Shown one piece after another: positions 7,888-17,476 of a DNA stretch of 64,000 bases. The stretch is taken from the NCBI RefSeq assembly GCF_030161375.1, contig NZ_BSSQ01000017.1, forward strand, positions 32,702 to 96,701, written 5' to 3'. The DNA comes from Paenibacillus glycanilyticus (GTDB taxonomy: Bacteria > Bacillota > Bacilli > Paenibacillales > Paenibacillaceae). Positions within the stretch are counted from its first letter, which is position 1. The number at the start of each line of letters is the position of its first letter. The notes beneath the pieces were generated by a model. The model did no database searches, was not told the DNA's origin, and worked only from the letters and a program-made list of their open reading frames with translations. The position numbers and the translations under genes are program-made.

Positions 7888-9135
7888 ATGGAAAACTTAC
7901 GTAACCAAGATCCTGAAGTATTGAAGGCAATGGGCCTGGAGCTGCAGCGCCAACGCGACAACATCGAGCTGATCGCATCCGAGAACATCGTTAGCGAAGC
8001 GGTTATCGAAGCATTGGGTTCGGTATTGACGAACAAATACGCAGAAGGCTACCCTGGCAAACGTTTCTACGGCGGCTGCGAGCATGTTGACATTGTTGAA
8101 GATATCGCGCGCGATCGCGCAAAAGAGATTTTTGGCGCCGAGCACGCGAACGTACAGCCTCACTCCGGTGCGCAAGCCAATATGGCGGTATACCTGGCTG
8201 TCCTCAAACCAGGCGATACGGTTCTTGGCATGAACCTGGCTCACGGCGGCCACTTGACGCATGGCAGCCCGGTTAACGCATCCGGTCTCCTGTACAACTT
8301 CGTTGCTTACGGCGTAGACGAAGATACATTCACAATCAATTACGAGGAAGTGCGCAAAGCGGCTTTCAAACACCGTCCTCGCCTGATCGTAGCCGGCGCT
8401 AGCGCTTATCCGCGCACGATCGATTTCGAGAAGCTTGGCCAAATCGCGCAAGACGTAGGCGCTTTGTTCATGGTCGATATGGCTCATATCGCTGGTCTGG
8501 TTGCGGCTGGTCTTCATCCGAGCCCGGTGCCTCACGCACACTTCGTTACAACAACAACGCACAAAACGCTGCGCGGTCCTCGCGGCGGCATGATTCTGTG
8601 CCGCAAGCCTTGGGCGGCAGCTATTGATAAAGCGGTATTCCCTGGCTCGCAAGGCGGACCTCTGATGCACGTTATTGCGGCGAAAGCTGTTGCATTCGGC
8701 GAAGCTCTTCAGCCGTCCTTCAAGGAATATGCGCAAAACGTCGTAAACAACGCAAAAGTATTGTCCGAGACGCTGGTTGCAGAAGGCATCAATATCGTAT
8801 CCGGCGGCACGGACAACCATCTGATGCTGGTTGATACGCGCAACTTGAACATCACGGGCAAAGATGCTGAGCACGTGTTGGACTCGATTGGCATTACAGC
8901 GAACAAAAACGCCATTCCGTTTGACCCGACAAGCCCGTTTGTAACAAGCGGTATTCGTCTTGGTACTCCGGCTGCGACTTCCCGCGGCATGGATGAGAAA
9001 GCAATGAAAACAATCGGCGAGATCATCGCGATGACGTTGAAAGCTCCTAAAGACGAAGCGGTTCTGGCGAAAGCAAAAGGCATGGTTCGCGATTTGACTG
9101 CCCAATACCCGCTTTACCCGAACATGAAATACTAA
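7888..9135 (+). CDS. glyA: serine hydroxymethyltransferase
   Basis: GlyA converts serine and tetrahydrofolate to glycine and 5,10-methylene-THF, the main entry of one-carbon units, with pyridoxal phosphate. The PLP lysine is Lys226 in TTTTHKTLRGPRGG. The N-terminal RQRDNIELIASEN and the HGGHLTHG loop are typical. Length (415) is normal. The strong site TAGGAGG precedes ATG. Position behind the ZTP riboswitch gives it a folate-responsive control. Confidence 0.97.
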   Translation: MENLRNQDPEVLKAMGLELQRQRDNIELIASENIVSEAVIEALGSVLTNKYAEGYPGKRFYGGCEHVDIVEDIARDRAKEIFGAEHANVQPHSGAQANMAVYLAVLKPGDTVLGMNLAHGGHLTHGSPVNASGLLYNFVAYGVDEDTFTINYEEVRKAAFKHRPRLIVAGASAYPRTIDFEKLGQIAQDVGALFMVDMAHIAGLVAAGLHPSPVPHAHFVTTTTHKTLRGPRGGMILCRKPWAAAIDKAVFPGSQGGPLMHVIAAKAVAFGEALQPSFKEYAQNVVNNAKVLSETLVAEGINIVSGGTDNHLMLVDTRNLNITGKDAEHVLDSIGITANKNAIPFDPTSPFVTSGIRLGTPAATSRGMDEKAMKTIGEIIAMTLKAPKDEAVLAKAKGMVRDLTAQYPLYPNMKY

Positions 9136-9156
9136 TTCTCAACCTCTTTAATCATA

Positions 9157-9203
9157 AGCTGTCCCCAAAGGTCCAAGAGGCCGGAGGGGACAGCTTTTTT
9201 TTA
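9157..9203 (+). terminator. terminator of rpiB-ywlG-glyA
   Basis: AAGCTGTCCCC pairs with GGGGACAGCTT, followed by eight T residues. Confidence 0.9.
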
Positions 9204-9562
9204 TTTGTGATAGAAGCATGCCGTTTTCGTTTTGGTGCATTAAGCAAAAGCGAATGCAGCATCCTATAGGTGGAGGGATGCACAATAAATGTTTCGACAA
9301 TTGTCGGCATTAAACAACATTTCAACTTTGTAATTTCTGGGGCGTGACAAAACAATAATATTTATTGTATATTTATTACCGGCATATTAATTTAGCATTA
9401 ATTTTGTGCTAATTTGGCTTGAACATATGTAAACATCGTGAATGAACAAATGTTCATTGATATTAATTCAGTGAATTGTATGACTTTTCGCATTGTTTAA
9501 ATATGTAATGTCAAATTATTACAATACAAAGAAAGAGGAACAGATCCAGGGGAGGAAGTAAA
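9204..9562 (+). other. AT-rich leader region of the opp operon
   Basis: This 359-base gap has no gene. It is clearly more AT-rich than its surroundings. It holds a perfect 12-bp palindrome CGACAATTGTCG (9295-9306), a near-palindrome TGAACAAATGTTCA (9443-9456) and AATTCAGTGAATT (9465-9477). These are candidate operators; I could not assign a regulator or a convincing promoter. A GGGGAGGAAG ribosome site ends it. Confidence 0.5.
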
Positions 9563-11212
9563 ATGTCGAAGAAGAAGTATGGCTTTACCCTGATTTCCGT
9601 ACTGCTTGTGCTGGCTCTTGTAGCAGTTGGCTGTACACCTAAGGAAGAGTCCGGAAGCAGCGAAGGCTCTGTATTCCGCATGAACCTTGCAACTGAACCG
9701 CCGTCCCTTGACCCGGCTCAAGTACAAGACCAAGTATCTGCAACTGTAGTTAACGGTTTGTATGAAGGTCTGACTCGCAAAGACGAGAAGGGCGATGTTG
9801 TTCCAGCTGTTGCTAAAGAGTGGAAAATCTCTGACGACGGCAAAACGTACACGTTCACTATTCGCGACGACGCGAAATGGAGCAACGGTGACGCTGTAAC
9901 AGCCGGTGACTTCGAATACGCTTGGAAGCGTGCTCTTGATCCGAACCTGAAACCAGCAGCATCCGCTTATGCTTACCAGCTGTACTACATCAAGAACGCA
10001 GAAGCTTACAACACTGGAGCTGACGGCGTAACTGCCGATGATGTTGCGGTTAAAGCGATTGACGAGCACACGCTGCAAGTTGAGCTGAACTCGCCAACTC
10101 CTTATTTCCTCGGTCTGATGTCCTTCACTGTTTTCTATCCGGTTCACCAATCGGCTAAAGAAAACGAAGCTTGGGCAACTGACGTTTCGACAATGATCAC
10201 TAACGGTCCGTTCACAATGAGCGAATGGAAAAAGAACAACTCCATTACAATCGCTAAGAACGACAACTACTATGCAAAAGACGATATCAAGCTTTCGAAA
10301 GTTGTCTTCTCCGAAGTTAACGATTCGAACACAGAGCTGAGCATGTACCAAACTGGCGAACTTGATTATGCAGGTATGCCAACTGGTTTGATCCCTAACG
10401 AACAATTCCCGACGCTGAAAGCTAACAATCCGGATGAGTTCAAAGTACAAGGTAGCGCATCGATCTACTACTACCTGTTCAACACAACGCAAAAACCTTA
10501 CACAAACGAAAAAATCCGTCAAGCGCTTTCGATGGCAATCAGCCGTCAAGATATCGTAGACAACGTTACAAAAGGCGGACAAATTCCGGCTTACGGTATC
10601 GTTCCTCCAGGTATCAAAGGCGAAAAAGACGACTACCGTACAGAACATCCAGATTCCTCTTACTTCAAAGAAGACATTGAACAAGCAAAAACATTGCTTG
10701 CTGAAGGTCTGAAAGAAGAAGGCCTGACTGCAATGCCTACGGTTAAAGTAACTTACAACACAAACGAACTGCACCAAGCGGTTGCTGAAGCAATTGCTGA
10801 AATGTGGAGCAAAAACCTCGGCATCAAAACCGAAGTTAGCAAGCAAGAATGGGGCGTATTCCTCGACAACCGTAACCACCTGAACTATGATGTGGCACGC
10901 GGCGGTTGGGGCGCTGACTACGATGATCCAATGACGTTCATCGACCTGTTCTCTTCGAAATCCGGCAACAACAACACTGGCTTTGCTAACCCTGAATACG
11001 ACGCTCTGATCAAAGAAGCTTACAGCACTGACGATCAAGCTAAACGTATGGAAGCAATGTCCAAAGCAGAAGAAATGGTAGTTGGTACTCGCGCAATTAT
11101 GCCGATCTACTACTACAGCACTGTATATATGATTAAGCCTGGTTTCAAAGGCATCTTTATCGACTACAAAGGCGATATTGATTACAACCGCGGTTACAAA
11201 GAAGCGAAGTAA
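9563..11212 (+). CDS. oppA: oligopeptide ABC transporter substrate-binding lipoprotein
   Basis: This lipoprotein captures oligopeptides outside the cell for the OppBCDF importer. A signal peptide ends in a lipobox around Cys24 (LVAVGC), followed by a Ser/Glu-rich linker. The mature part is a family-5 solute-binding protein (NLATEPPSLDPA near the start, MYQTGELDYAGMPTG in the middle, GWGADYDDPMTFIDLF near residue 455). Length 549 is typical of Gram-positive OppA. The GGGGAGGAAGT site supports ATG 9563. A hairpin after the gene probably lowers read-through into the permeases. Confidence 0.93.
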   Translation: MSKKKYGFTLISVLLVLALVAVGCTPKEESGSSEGSVFRMNLATEPPSLDPAQVQDQVSATVVNGLYEGLTRKDEKGDVVPAVAKEWKISDDGKTYTFTIRDDAKWSNGDAVTAGDFEYAWKRALDPNLKPAASAYAYQLYYIKNAEAYNTGADGVTADDVAVKAIDEHTLQVELNSPTPYFLGLMSFTVFYPVHQSAKENEAWATDVSTMITNGPFTMSEWKKNNSITIAKNDNYYAKDDIKLSKVVFSEVNDSNTELSMYQTGELDYAGMPTGLIPNEQFPTLKANNPDEFKVQGSASIYYYLFNTTQKPYTNEKIRQALSMAISRQDIVDNVTKGGQIPAYGIVPPGIKGEKDDYRTEHPDSSYFKEDIEQAKTLLAEGLKEEGLTAMPTVKVTYNTNELHQAVAEAIAEMWSKNLGIKTEVSKQEWGVFLDNRNHLNYDVARGGWGADYDDPMTFIDLFSSKSGNNNTGFANPEYDALIKEAYSTDDQAKRMEAMSKAEEMVVGTRAIMPIYYYSTVYMIKPGFKGIFIDYKGDIDYNRGYKEAK

Positions 11213-11231
11213 TTAGCTCGTCACGGATTGA

Positions 11232-11285
11232 GGGATATATGCGGCCAGTGATGTCTGCATATATCCCCTTTCACGTTTTTGTTTT
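11232..11285 (+). terminator. attenuator-like hairpin between oppA and oppB
   Basis: GGGATATATGC at 11232-11242 pairs with GCATATATCCC at 11257-11267; a T-rich tract follows a few bases later. It probably lets oppA be expressed above the permease genes while allowing read-through. Confidence 0.7.
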
Positions 11286-11315
11286 TTAAATATTTGCAGG
11301 GAGGTGCCATAACGT

Positions 11316-12245
11316 TTGGTCCGTTACATTCTTCAGAAACTGTTGTTCATGCTCGTTTCGATCTTCGTGCTGGCTTCGGCCACTTTTTTTCTGATGAAGG
11401 CCATTCCGGGCAACCCGTTCCAAAGTGAGAAAAATATTCCTCCTGCCATTCAAGAACGTTTGAATGAAGCGTATGGATTAAATGACCCTCTGGGTGTTCA
11501 ATATTTGCATTACATGAACAACTTGATCCACTTTGATCTCGGTATGTCCATGAAACAACAGTACGTTACTGTAGTTGACATCATCAAAACTGGCTTTATC
11601 TACTCGCTTCAAATCGGTATCTTCGCCATTATCGTGGCGATTGCAGCAGGCGTGCTGTTTGGTCTGATTGCTGCGCTTAACCACCGCAAGTTTCTTGACG
11701 GCTTTACGATTTTGCTGGCAGTACTTGGGGTATCGATCCCGAGTTTCGTTGTCGCTCCGTTCTTGCAGTATGTATTTGGCGTCAAATTGCGCTGGTTCGA
11801 CGTAGCCGGATTAAATGACGTAACTGACTTTATTATGCCGGTTCTGGCTTTGTCTTTCCTGCCGGCGGCATTTATCGCGCGTCTTGTGCGCTCCAGCATG
11901 CTGGAAGTGCTTAGCGCCGATTACATGAAAACCGCACGCGCCAAAGGTTTGTCCGGCCGTGTCATTCTCGTTCGCCATGCTTTGCGCAACGCGATTTTGC
12001 CGGTTGTCACCTACATCGGTCCGATGACGGCCAATATCATTACGGGTTCCGTTGTTATCGAACAGATTTTTGGTATCGGCGGCCTCGGCAAGTTCTTCGT
12101 TAACAGTATTACAAACCGCGACTATACGCTTATTATGGGACTAACGCTGTTCTATGCGATCATTTTGATGCTGGCGCGTTTCCTTACCGATATAGCTTAT
12201 GGCTTTGTAGATCCGCGTATCAAATTGACCAGGAAGGGGGGCTAA
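11316..12245 (+). CDS. oppB: oligopeptide ABC transporter permease OppB
   Basis: One of the two membrane subunits of the peptide importer. About six membrane segments are seen, with the binding-protein-dependent transport signature (EAA loop) around SADYMKTARAKGLSGRVILVRHALRNAILP near residue 200. The TTG start at 11316 is favoured by AGGGAGGTG at 11299-11307. Length 309 is normal. It is four bases from oppC. Confidence 0.93.
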   Translation: MVRYILQKLLFMLVSIFVLASATFFLMKAIPGNPFQSEKNIPPAIQERLNEAYGLNDPLGVQYLHYMNNLIHFDLGMSMKQQYVTVVDIIKTGFIYSLQIGIFAIIVAIAAGVLFGLIAALNHRKFLDGFTILLAVLGVSIPSFVVAPFLQYVFGVKLRWFDVAGLNDVTDFIMPVLALSFLPAAFIARLVRSSMLEVLSADYMKTARAKGLSGRVILVRHALRNAILPVVTYIGPMTANIITGSVVIEQIFGIGGLGKFFVNSITNRDYTLIMGLTLFYAIILMLARFLTDIAYGFVDPRIKLTRKGG

Positions 12246-12248
12246 TAA

Positions 12249-13184
12249 ATGAACGAACATACGCTTCAGCCTAGCGACTTCGAGAAGCTGAGCCAAGAAG
12301 AGAAAAAAGGCGAGACGGTTGTACGCGAAAGTATTTCCGCTTGGAAAGACGCTTGGCTTCGTCTTCAAACGAACCGAATGGCTATGATCAGTCTCTATAT
12401 ATTAGCCTTTATCGTCTTAGTGGCGATTTTTGGTCAATGGATTGCGCATCAATTTACGGGCAACGACTTCTCCACCAATGATCTGAAAGCAACCAACCAA
12501 GCGCCGTCCGGCGACCACTGGTTTGGTACGGACGGTCTTGGCCGCGATATGTTCGCAAGAACATGGATGGGTGCGGGGATCTCGCTCCAAGTTGGTATTT
12601 ATGCCGCGATTGTCGACTTGATCGTTGGCGTTATTATGGGCGGTATCATGGGTTACTTCGGCGGTAAGGTCGATGAAATTCTGAACCGCATTTGCGAAAT
12701 TTTATATTCCATTCCGAGCTTGCTTATTGTAATCCTGCTCATTGTCGTTATGGAGCCAAGCATGTTCACGATTATTCTGGCGTTAAGCATTACGGGATGG
12801 ATCAACATGGCATGGATCGTTCGCGGTCAAATCATGCAGCTCAAGAACCAGGAATATGTTCTTGCCGCACGCGCGCTGGGTGCAAATCCGGTTCGCATCA
12901 TGTTCAAACATCTTGTTCCGAATGCGATGGGTCCGATTATCGTTACAATCACGATGACGGTTCCGAACGCGATTTTCGCGGAAGCATTCCTTAGCTTCCT
13001 TGGTCTTGGCGTTCAATCGCCGGCCGCTTCTCTTGGTACATTGATTAATGACGCCATTAAGGCGATGACTGTATTCCCATGGCGTATGCTGTATCCAGCC
13101 ATTTTGCTCAGCTTGACCATGCTTTGCTTTAATATTTTCGGTGACGGCCTGCGTGACGCACTTGATCCGAAAATGAAAAAGTAG
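12249..13184 (+). CDS. oppC: oligopeptide ABC transporter permease OppC
   Basis: The second membrane subunit. A charged cytoplasmic N-terminus (about 45 residues) precedes the first helix (MAMISLYILAFIVLVAIFGQW), then the OppC signature HWFGTDGLGRDMFARTWMGAG and the EAA loop with EYVLAARALGANPVRIMFKHL. Length 311. AAGGGGG at the end of oppB serves as ribosome site. It pairs with OppB. Confidence 0.94.
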   Translation: MNEHTLQPSDFEKLSQEEKKGETVVRESISAWKDAWLRLQTNRMAMISLYILAFIVLVAIFGQWIAHQFTGNDFSTNDLKATNQAPSGDHWFGTDGLGRDMFARTWMGAGISLQVGIYAAIVDLIVGVIMGGIMGYFGGKVDEILNRICEILYSIPSLLIVILLIVVMEPSMFTIILALSITGWINMAWIVRGQIMQLKNQEYVLAARALGANPVRIMFKHLVPNAMGPIIVTITMTVPNAIFAEAFLSFLGLGVQSPAASLGTLINDAIKAMTVFPWRMLYPAILLSLTMLCFNIFGDGLRDALDPKMKK

Positions 13185-13196
13185 GAGGTGCTATCG

Positions 13197-14204
13197 ATGG
13201 AACGTTTGCTCGAAGTAAATGATCTTCGTGTTAATTTCAAAGTTCGCGGCGGTACCGTACAAGCGGTACGCGGCGTTAACTTTCATATAAATAAAGGCGA
13301 AGCCGTAGCGATCGTAGGCGAGTCCGGCTGCGGCAAGTCCGTAACGGCGCAAACCTTGATGCGTCTGATTCCAAGCCCGCCTGCGATGACAAGCGGCTCG
13401 ATTATGTTTAAAGGGCAAGAGATTTTGTCCAAGACGCCGAAAGAAATGGAAAACATCCGCGGTAAAGAGATGGGCATGATCTTCCAAGATCCGATGACCT
13501 CCCTTAACCCGACGCTTTCCATCGGCCGTCAAATTACAGAAGGCCTGGTTAAGCACCAAGGCATGAGTTCTTCGGCTGCCCGTAGCCGCGCGATTGAGAT
13601 GCTCAATCTCGTAGGTATTCCAAACCCTGCCGCACGCTTTAACCAATACCCGCATGAGTTCTCCGGCGGTATGCGCCAACGCGCGATGATCGCGATTGCG
13701 CTGGCGTGCAATCCTTCGCTTCTCATTGCGGACGAGCCAACTACGGCTCTTGACGTAACGATTCAGGCGCAGATTTTGCGCGTGATGAAGGATCTGCAAG
13801 AACGCATGGGTACTTCGATTATCTTGATTACGCATGACCTTGGCGTTGTAGCGGACATTTGCGACCGCGTTATCGTTATGTATGCGGGTAAAGTCGTGGA
13901 AAGCGGTACGAAGTGGGAGATTTTCAAAAATCCGAAGCATCCTTATACAAAGGGTCTTCTTCGTTCCGTGCCTCGTCTTGACCAGAGGAAAGACGAGCCG
14001 CTTATTCCGATCTTCGGTACGCCGCCGGATCTGATCAAGCCGCCGGCCGGCTGCAGCTTCTGCGCGCGTTGCGACGAAGCGATGCGCGTCTGCGTCGACA
14101 ATGATCCGGAACTTCTTCCGGTTGACGGCAACGAATCGCATACTTCCGCATGCTGGATGGCGCATCCGTACGCGAAGCCTGCCAAACAGGAGGTATCCGT
14201 ATGA
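13197..14204 (+). CDS. oppD: oligopeptide ABC transporter ATPase OppD
   Basis: One of two ATPases that energise the importer. Walker A is GESGCGKS, the signature is FSGGMRQR and Walker B is LLIADEPTT. The C-terminal Opp-specific region with Cys-rich CSFCARCDEAMRVC follows. ATG 13197 is chosen because AGGAGG lies at 13183-13188; an earlier in-frame GTG overlaps that site. The stop overlaps the oppF start. Confidence 0.94.
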   Translation: MERLLEVNDLRVNFKVRGGTVQAVRGVNFHINKGEAVAIVGESGCGKSVTAQTLMRLIPSPPAMTSGSIMFKGQEILSKTPKEMENIRGKEMGMIFQDPMTSLNPTLSIGRQITEGLVKHQGMSSSAARSRAIEMLNLVGIPNPAARFNQYPHEFSGGMRQRAMIAIALACNPSLLIADEPTTALDVTIQAQILRVMKDLQERMGTSIILITHDLGVVADICDRVIVMYAGKVVESGTKWEIFKNPKHPYTKGLLRSVPRLDQRKDEPLIPIFGTPPDLIKPPAGCSFCARCDEAMRVCVDNDPELLPVDGNESHTSACWMAHPYAKPAKQEVSV

Positions 14205-15163
14205 GCGAACCATTAGTTAAGGTAAATAACCTGCGCAAGTATTTCAACTTGGGCGGAGGCAATATTCTGAAGGCGGTCAACGAGATCGACTTCTCTATCG
14301 CAAGAGGCGAGACGGTTGGTGTCGTAGGCGAATCCGGCTGCGGCAAATCGACGGCGGGACGTACGATTCTTCGTCTGTATGAGCCTACAAGCGGTAACGT
14401 TACGTTTAACGGCGAAGACATCTACAAGATGAAAGGCGCTAAGCTGAAGCAAATGCGCCGCGATATGCAGATGATCTTCCAAGATCCGTACGCATCGCTT
14501 AATCCGCGGATGACGATTACGGATGTAATCGGCGAAGCGCTTGATATTCACGGTCTTGCGGGAAGCCGCGCGGAACGCAAACGCAAGGTAGAGGATCTTC
14601 TTGACCTTGTAGGTCTGAACCCGGACCATGCTACGCGTTACCCTCATGAATTCTCCGGCGGTCAGCGCCAGCGGATCGGGATTGCCCGCGCGCTTGCGGT
14701 TGATCCGAAGTTCATTATTGCGGACGAGCCGATCTCGGCGCTCGACGTATCCATCCAAGCGCAGGTAGTTAACCTGATGCAGGATTTGCAACGAAAAATG
14801 GGCCTGACTTACTTGTTCATCGCGCATGACCTGTCGATGGTTAAGCATATCAGTGACCGCGTTGCGGTAATGTACCTGGGCAAAATCGTCGAGCTTGCGG
14901 AAAGCAGCGAGTTGTACAGCAGCCCTGCGCATCCGTATACGCGCGCGCTTCTGTCGGCGAACCCGATTCCGGATCCGGAAATCGAGGCTACCCGCGAGCG
15001 TATTGTTCTTGCCGGCGATTTGCCGAGCCCGATCAATCCGCCGACAGGCTGCCAGTTCCATACCCGTTGCCCGATGGCGACGGAGAAATGCAAGACGGAT
15101 GAACCTAAACTTGTTGAAGTGAGAAAGGGGCATTTTGCTTCCTGCCACTACGCATCGGTATAA
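14201..15163 (+). CDS. oppF: oligopeptide ABC transporter ATPase OppF
   Basis: The second ATPase of the importer. Walker A GESGCGKST, signature FSGGQRQRIGIARAL, Walker B FIIADEPISALD, and the C-terminal peptide-transporter extension with TGCQFHTRCPMATEKC. The start overlaps the oppD stop as ATGA, with CAGGAGGT just upstream; an in-frame start 51 bases earlier lies inside oppD and lacks a site. The product is 320 residues. Confidence 0.94.
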   Translation: MSEPLVKVNNLRKYFNLGGGNILKAVNEIDFSIARGETVGVVGESGCGKSTAGRTILRLYEPTSGNVTFNGEDIYKMKGAKLKQMRRDMQMIFQDPYASLNPRMTITDVIGEALDIHGLAGSRAERKRKVEDLLDLVGLNPDHATRYPHEFSGGQRQRIGIARALAVDPKFIIADEPISALDVSIQAQVVNLMQDLQRKMGLTYLFIAHDLSMVKHISDRVAVMYLGKIVELAESSELYSSPAHPYTRALLSANPIPDPEIEATRERIVLAGDLPSPINPPTGCQFHTRCPMATEKCKTDEPKLVEVRKGHFASCHYASV

Positions 15164-15169
15164 TTTTAC

Positions 15170-15208
15170 AGGACGAAGCAGAGATTACTTCTGTTTCGTC
15201 CTTTTTTA
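15170..15208 (+). terminator. terminator of the opp operon
   Basis: AGGACGAAGCAGA pairs with TCTGTTTCGTCCT (one mismatch) and is followed by T6. Confidence 0.88.
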
Positions 15209-15346
15209 ATTCTAAGAACCGCTAAGTTTCCCTAAATAAATAAGGCTTAGAATTCACCGGAATGAAACTTGCCTACCCGCCAAAGTACGGCATAGCCGTT
15301 TCGCCTTTTTGCCGCAAAACCTTTACATATCCTCATAAAACTCTGG

Positions 15347-15375
15347 ATGCAACAGGCAGGGCGGAGTGATATAAT
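15347..15375 (+). promoter_or_regulatory. probable SigA promoter of upp
   Basis: TATAAT at 15370-15375 with a TGA extended -10; the -35 region is weak. The 230 bases upstream hold no gene. Confidence 0.5.
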
Positions 15376-15435
15376 AAACGGGATTGTGTCCAAGACTAAG
15401 GGAATAACATTTTCACACAGGAGGAATTACGCTCC

Positions 15436-16065
15436 ATGAGCAAAGTGGTTATATGCGACCATCCATTAATTCAGCATAAGCTGACCTTTATTAGAAACAA
15501 AGATACCAATACGAAGGACTTTCGTGAACTGGTTGACGAAGTTGCCACGCTGATGGCCTATGAAATAACAAGAGACGTGCCGCTGGATACGATTACGGTG
15601 GAGACGCCTGTCGCAACGACAGAATCCAAAGTGGTATCCGGACGTATGCTTGGGCTTATTCCGATTCTGCGTGCGGGACTCGGCATGGTGGAAGGAATGC
15701 TCAAGCTGATTCCGGCCGCGAAGGTCGGCCATATCGGACTTGTCCGCGACCATGAGACGCTCCAGCCAACGGAGTATTACATTAACCTGCCTACGGATGC
15801 GGCTAACCGCCAACTGATCGTGATCGATCCGATGCTTGCTACCGGCGGCTCTGCGATTGCGGCGATCAACTCGCTCAAGACACGCGGCTGCGACCAAATT
15901 AAGCTGATGTGTCTGATCGCGGCTCCAGAAGGAGTTAAAGCAGTACAAGACGCGCATCCGGACATCGATATTTATCTGGCTGCTCTTGACGATGCGTTGA
16001 ACGAGAAGGGCTACATCGTACCGGGTCTTGGCGACGCGGGCGACCGTCTGTTCGGAACGAATTAA
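15436..16065 (+). CDS. upp: uracil phosphoribosyltransferase
   Basis: Upp salvages uracil to UMP with PRPP. The 209-residue protein shows the PRPP loop IDPMLATGGSAIAAI, the ILRAGLGMVEGM motif and the C-terminal PGLGDAGDRLFGT uracil-binding signature. ACAGGAGGAATTAC precedes ATG. In B. subtilis upp also follows glyA and precedes the atp operon; here the opp operon has been inserted between. Confidence 0.97.
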   Translation: MSKVVICDHPLIQHKLTFIRNKDTNTKDFRELVDEVATLMAYEITRDVPLDTITVETPVATTESKVVSGRMLGLIPILRAGLGMVEGMLKLIPAAKVGHIGLVRDHETLQPTEYYINLPTDAANRQLIVIDPMLATGGSAIAAINSLKTRGCDQIKLMCLIAAPEGVKAVQDAHPDIDIYLAALDDALNEKGYIVPGLGDAGDRLFGTN

Positions 16066-16071
16066 TAGCAC

Positions 16072-16125
16072 ATGAATTGTCGCAAATCGCTCATATTGAG
16101 CTCATTGTGGCAACAATTCATTTTA
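16072..16125 (+). terminator. hairpin between upp and wecB, terminator-like
   Basis: ATGAATTGT at 16072-16080 pairs with ACAATTCAT at 16113-16121, and a smaller GCTCA/TGAGC hairpin is nested inside. Four T residues follow, then the wecB ribosome site, so it may attenuate wecB. Confidence 0.6.
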
Positions 16126-16138
16126 GGAGTGAGACATT

Positions 16139-17287
16139 TTGTCTAAACTGAAAGTAATGACGATTTTTGGTACGCGTCCGGAAGCCGTTAAGATGGCCCC
16201 GCTCGTACTGGAATTGAACAAGCATGCCGATCAGATCGAATCGATCGTATGCGTAACGGCACAGCACCGCCAAATGCTGGACCAAGTGCTGGATTTCTTC
16301 GAAATCCAGCCTAACTATGACCTGAACGTCATGAAGGACCGTCAGACGCTGACTGAGACGACCGTACGCGTTCTGGAGGGCCTCGACCCTGTTCTCGCGG
16401 AAGCGAAGCCGGATATCGTGCTTGTACACGGCGACACGCAGACAACGTTCCTTGCGAGCTATGCGTCGTTCCTGAAGCAAATTCAAGTCGGCCACGTCGA
16501 AGCCGGTCTTCGTACGTGGAACAAGCTGTCTCCTTATCCGGAAGAGATGAACCGCCAATTGGCAGGCGTTCTCTCGGATGTGCATTTTGCTCCTACCGAA
16601 TGGTCGGCAGGCAACTTGCGCAAGGAGAACAAATCGGAAGCTTCCATCTATGTGACAGGCAATACGGCAACGGATGTGTTCCAATATACGGTTGATCCGT
16701 CGTTCTCCCATCCGGTGATCGAATGGGCGAAGGGCAAGCGCATGATTCTTATGACGGCGCACCGCCGCGAAGCGCTAGGCGAACCGCATCGGAATATTTT
16801 CCGCGCGGTGAAGCGGATTGCCGACGAACATGAAGATGTTGCGATCGTGTATGCGGTTCATCCTAATCCGGCCGTTCGCGAGCCGGCTAACGAGATTTTG
16901 GGCAATCATCCGCGCATTCAGCTGATCGAACCGCTTGATGTTTTCGAATTCCATAACTTCTACCCGCATGCGTACATGATTCTGACCGATTCCGGCGGCC
17001 TGCAGGAAGAAGCGCCATCCTTCGGGGTGCCTACGCTTGTCTTGCGCGATACGACAGAACGTCCGGAAGGCATCGAGGCGGGAACGCTTGAGCTTGTCGG
17101 TACGGATGAAGAGTTGGTATACAGCCGTACGCGCGCTCTCCTGAATGACGCGGCTTTATACGAAAAAATGAGCAAATCTGCCAATCCTTACGGTGATGGA
17201 CAAGCTTCGGCAAGAATTGTCCAAGCGATCCTGCATCATTTTGGCAAAACGGACAAGCGTCCGGAGTCGTTCACACAACGTTCATAG
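16139..17287 (+). CDS. wecB: UDP-N-acetylglucosamine 2-epimerase (non-hydrolysing)
   Basis: The enzyme interconverts UDP-GlcNAc and UDP-ManNAc, supplying ManNAc for wall polymers and linkage units. Diagnostic motifs are FGTRPEAVKMAPL, VHGDTQTT, GHVEAGLRT, YPEEMNRQL, TAHRREALG and TDSGGLQEEAP. Length 382. The TTG start is backed by TAGGAGTGAGA. It is also called mnaA in Bacillus. It fits with csaB at the right edge, which acts on secondary wall polymer containing ManNAc. Confidence 0.95.
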   Translation: MSKLKVMTIFGTRPEAVKMAPLVLELNKHADQIESIVCVTAQHRQMLDQVLDFFEIQPNYDLNVMKDRQTLTETTVRVLEGLDPVLAEAKPDIVLVHGDTQTTFLASYASFLKQIQVGHVEAGLRTWNKLSPYPEEMNRQLAGVLSDVHFAPTEWSAGNLRKENKSEASIYVTGNTATDVFQYTVDPSFSHPVIEWAKGKRMILMTAHRREALGEPHRNIFRAVKRIADEHEDVAIVYAVHPNPAVREPANEILGNHPRIQLIEPLDVFEFHNFYPHAYMILTDSGGLQEEAPSFGVPTLVLRDTTERPEGIEAGTLELVGTDEELVYSRTRALLNDAALYEKMSKSANPYGDGQASARIVQAILHHFGKTDKRPESFTQRS

Positions 17288-17359
17288 TTTTGTAAGCGGA
17301 TAGCTGCTAGTTAAGCTATGTACAGCATACAGTGGTACTGTACGGTTTGGAGGCTCGAC

Positions 17360-17384
17360 AAATCCTTTGTTTATAAGGATTTTC
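17360..17384 (+). terminator. weak terminator after wecB
   Basis: AATCCTT pairs with AAGGATT across a short AT-rich loop, followed by TT. A second small inverted repeat (GTACAG/CTGTAC) lies just upstream. Confidence 0.45.
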
Positions 17385-17420
17385 GGGCCACCGTTCACTA
17401 AATGTTTGAATTTAAATGAA

Positions 17421-17450
17421 TTGACAAAAGATTAACAGCTTCGATAAAAT
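17421..17450 (+). promoter_or_regulatory. SigA promoter of the atp operon
   Basis: A perfect TTGACA at 17421-17426 is followed after 18 bases by TAAAAT at 17445-17450, about 27 bases before the first gene. Confidence 0.8.
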
Positions 17451-17476
17451 AAATGAGAGTTTTGGAGTGATTCTGC

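Noticed and set aside
9465..9477. CodY-like box before oppA
   Set aside because: AATTCAGTGAATT resembles the ends of the CodY box but is 13 rather than 15 bases and lacks the TTTTC/GAAAA arms, so I record it only as a candidate operator.
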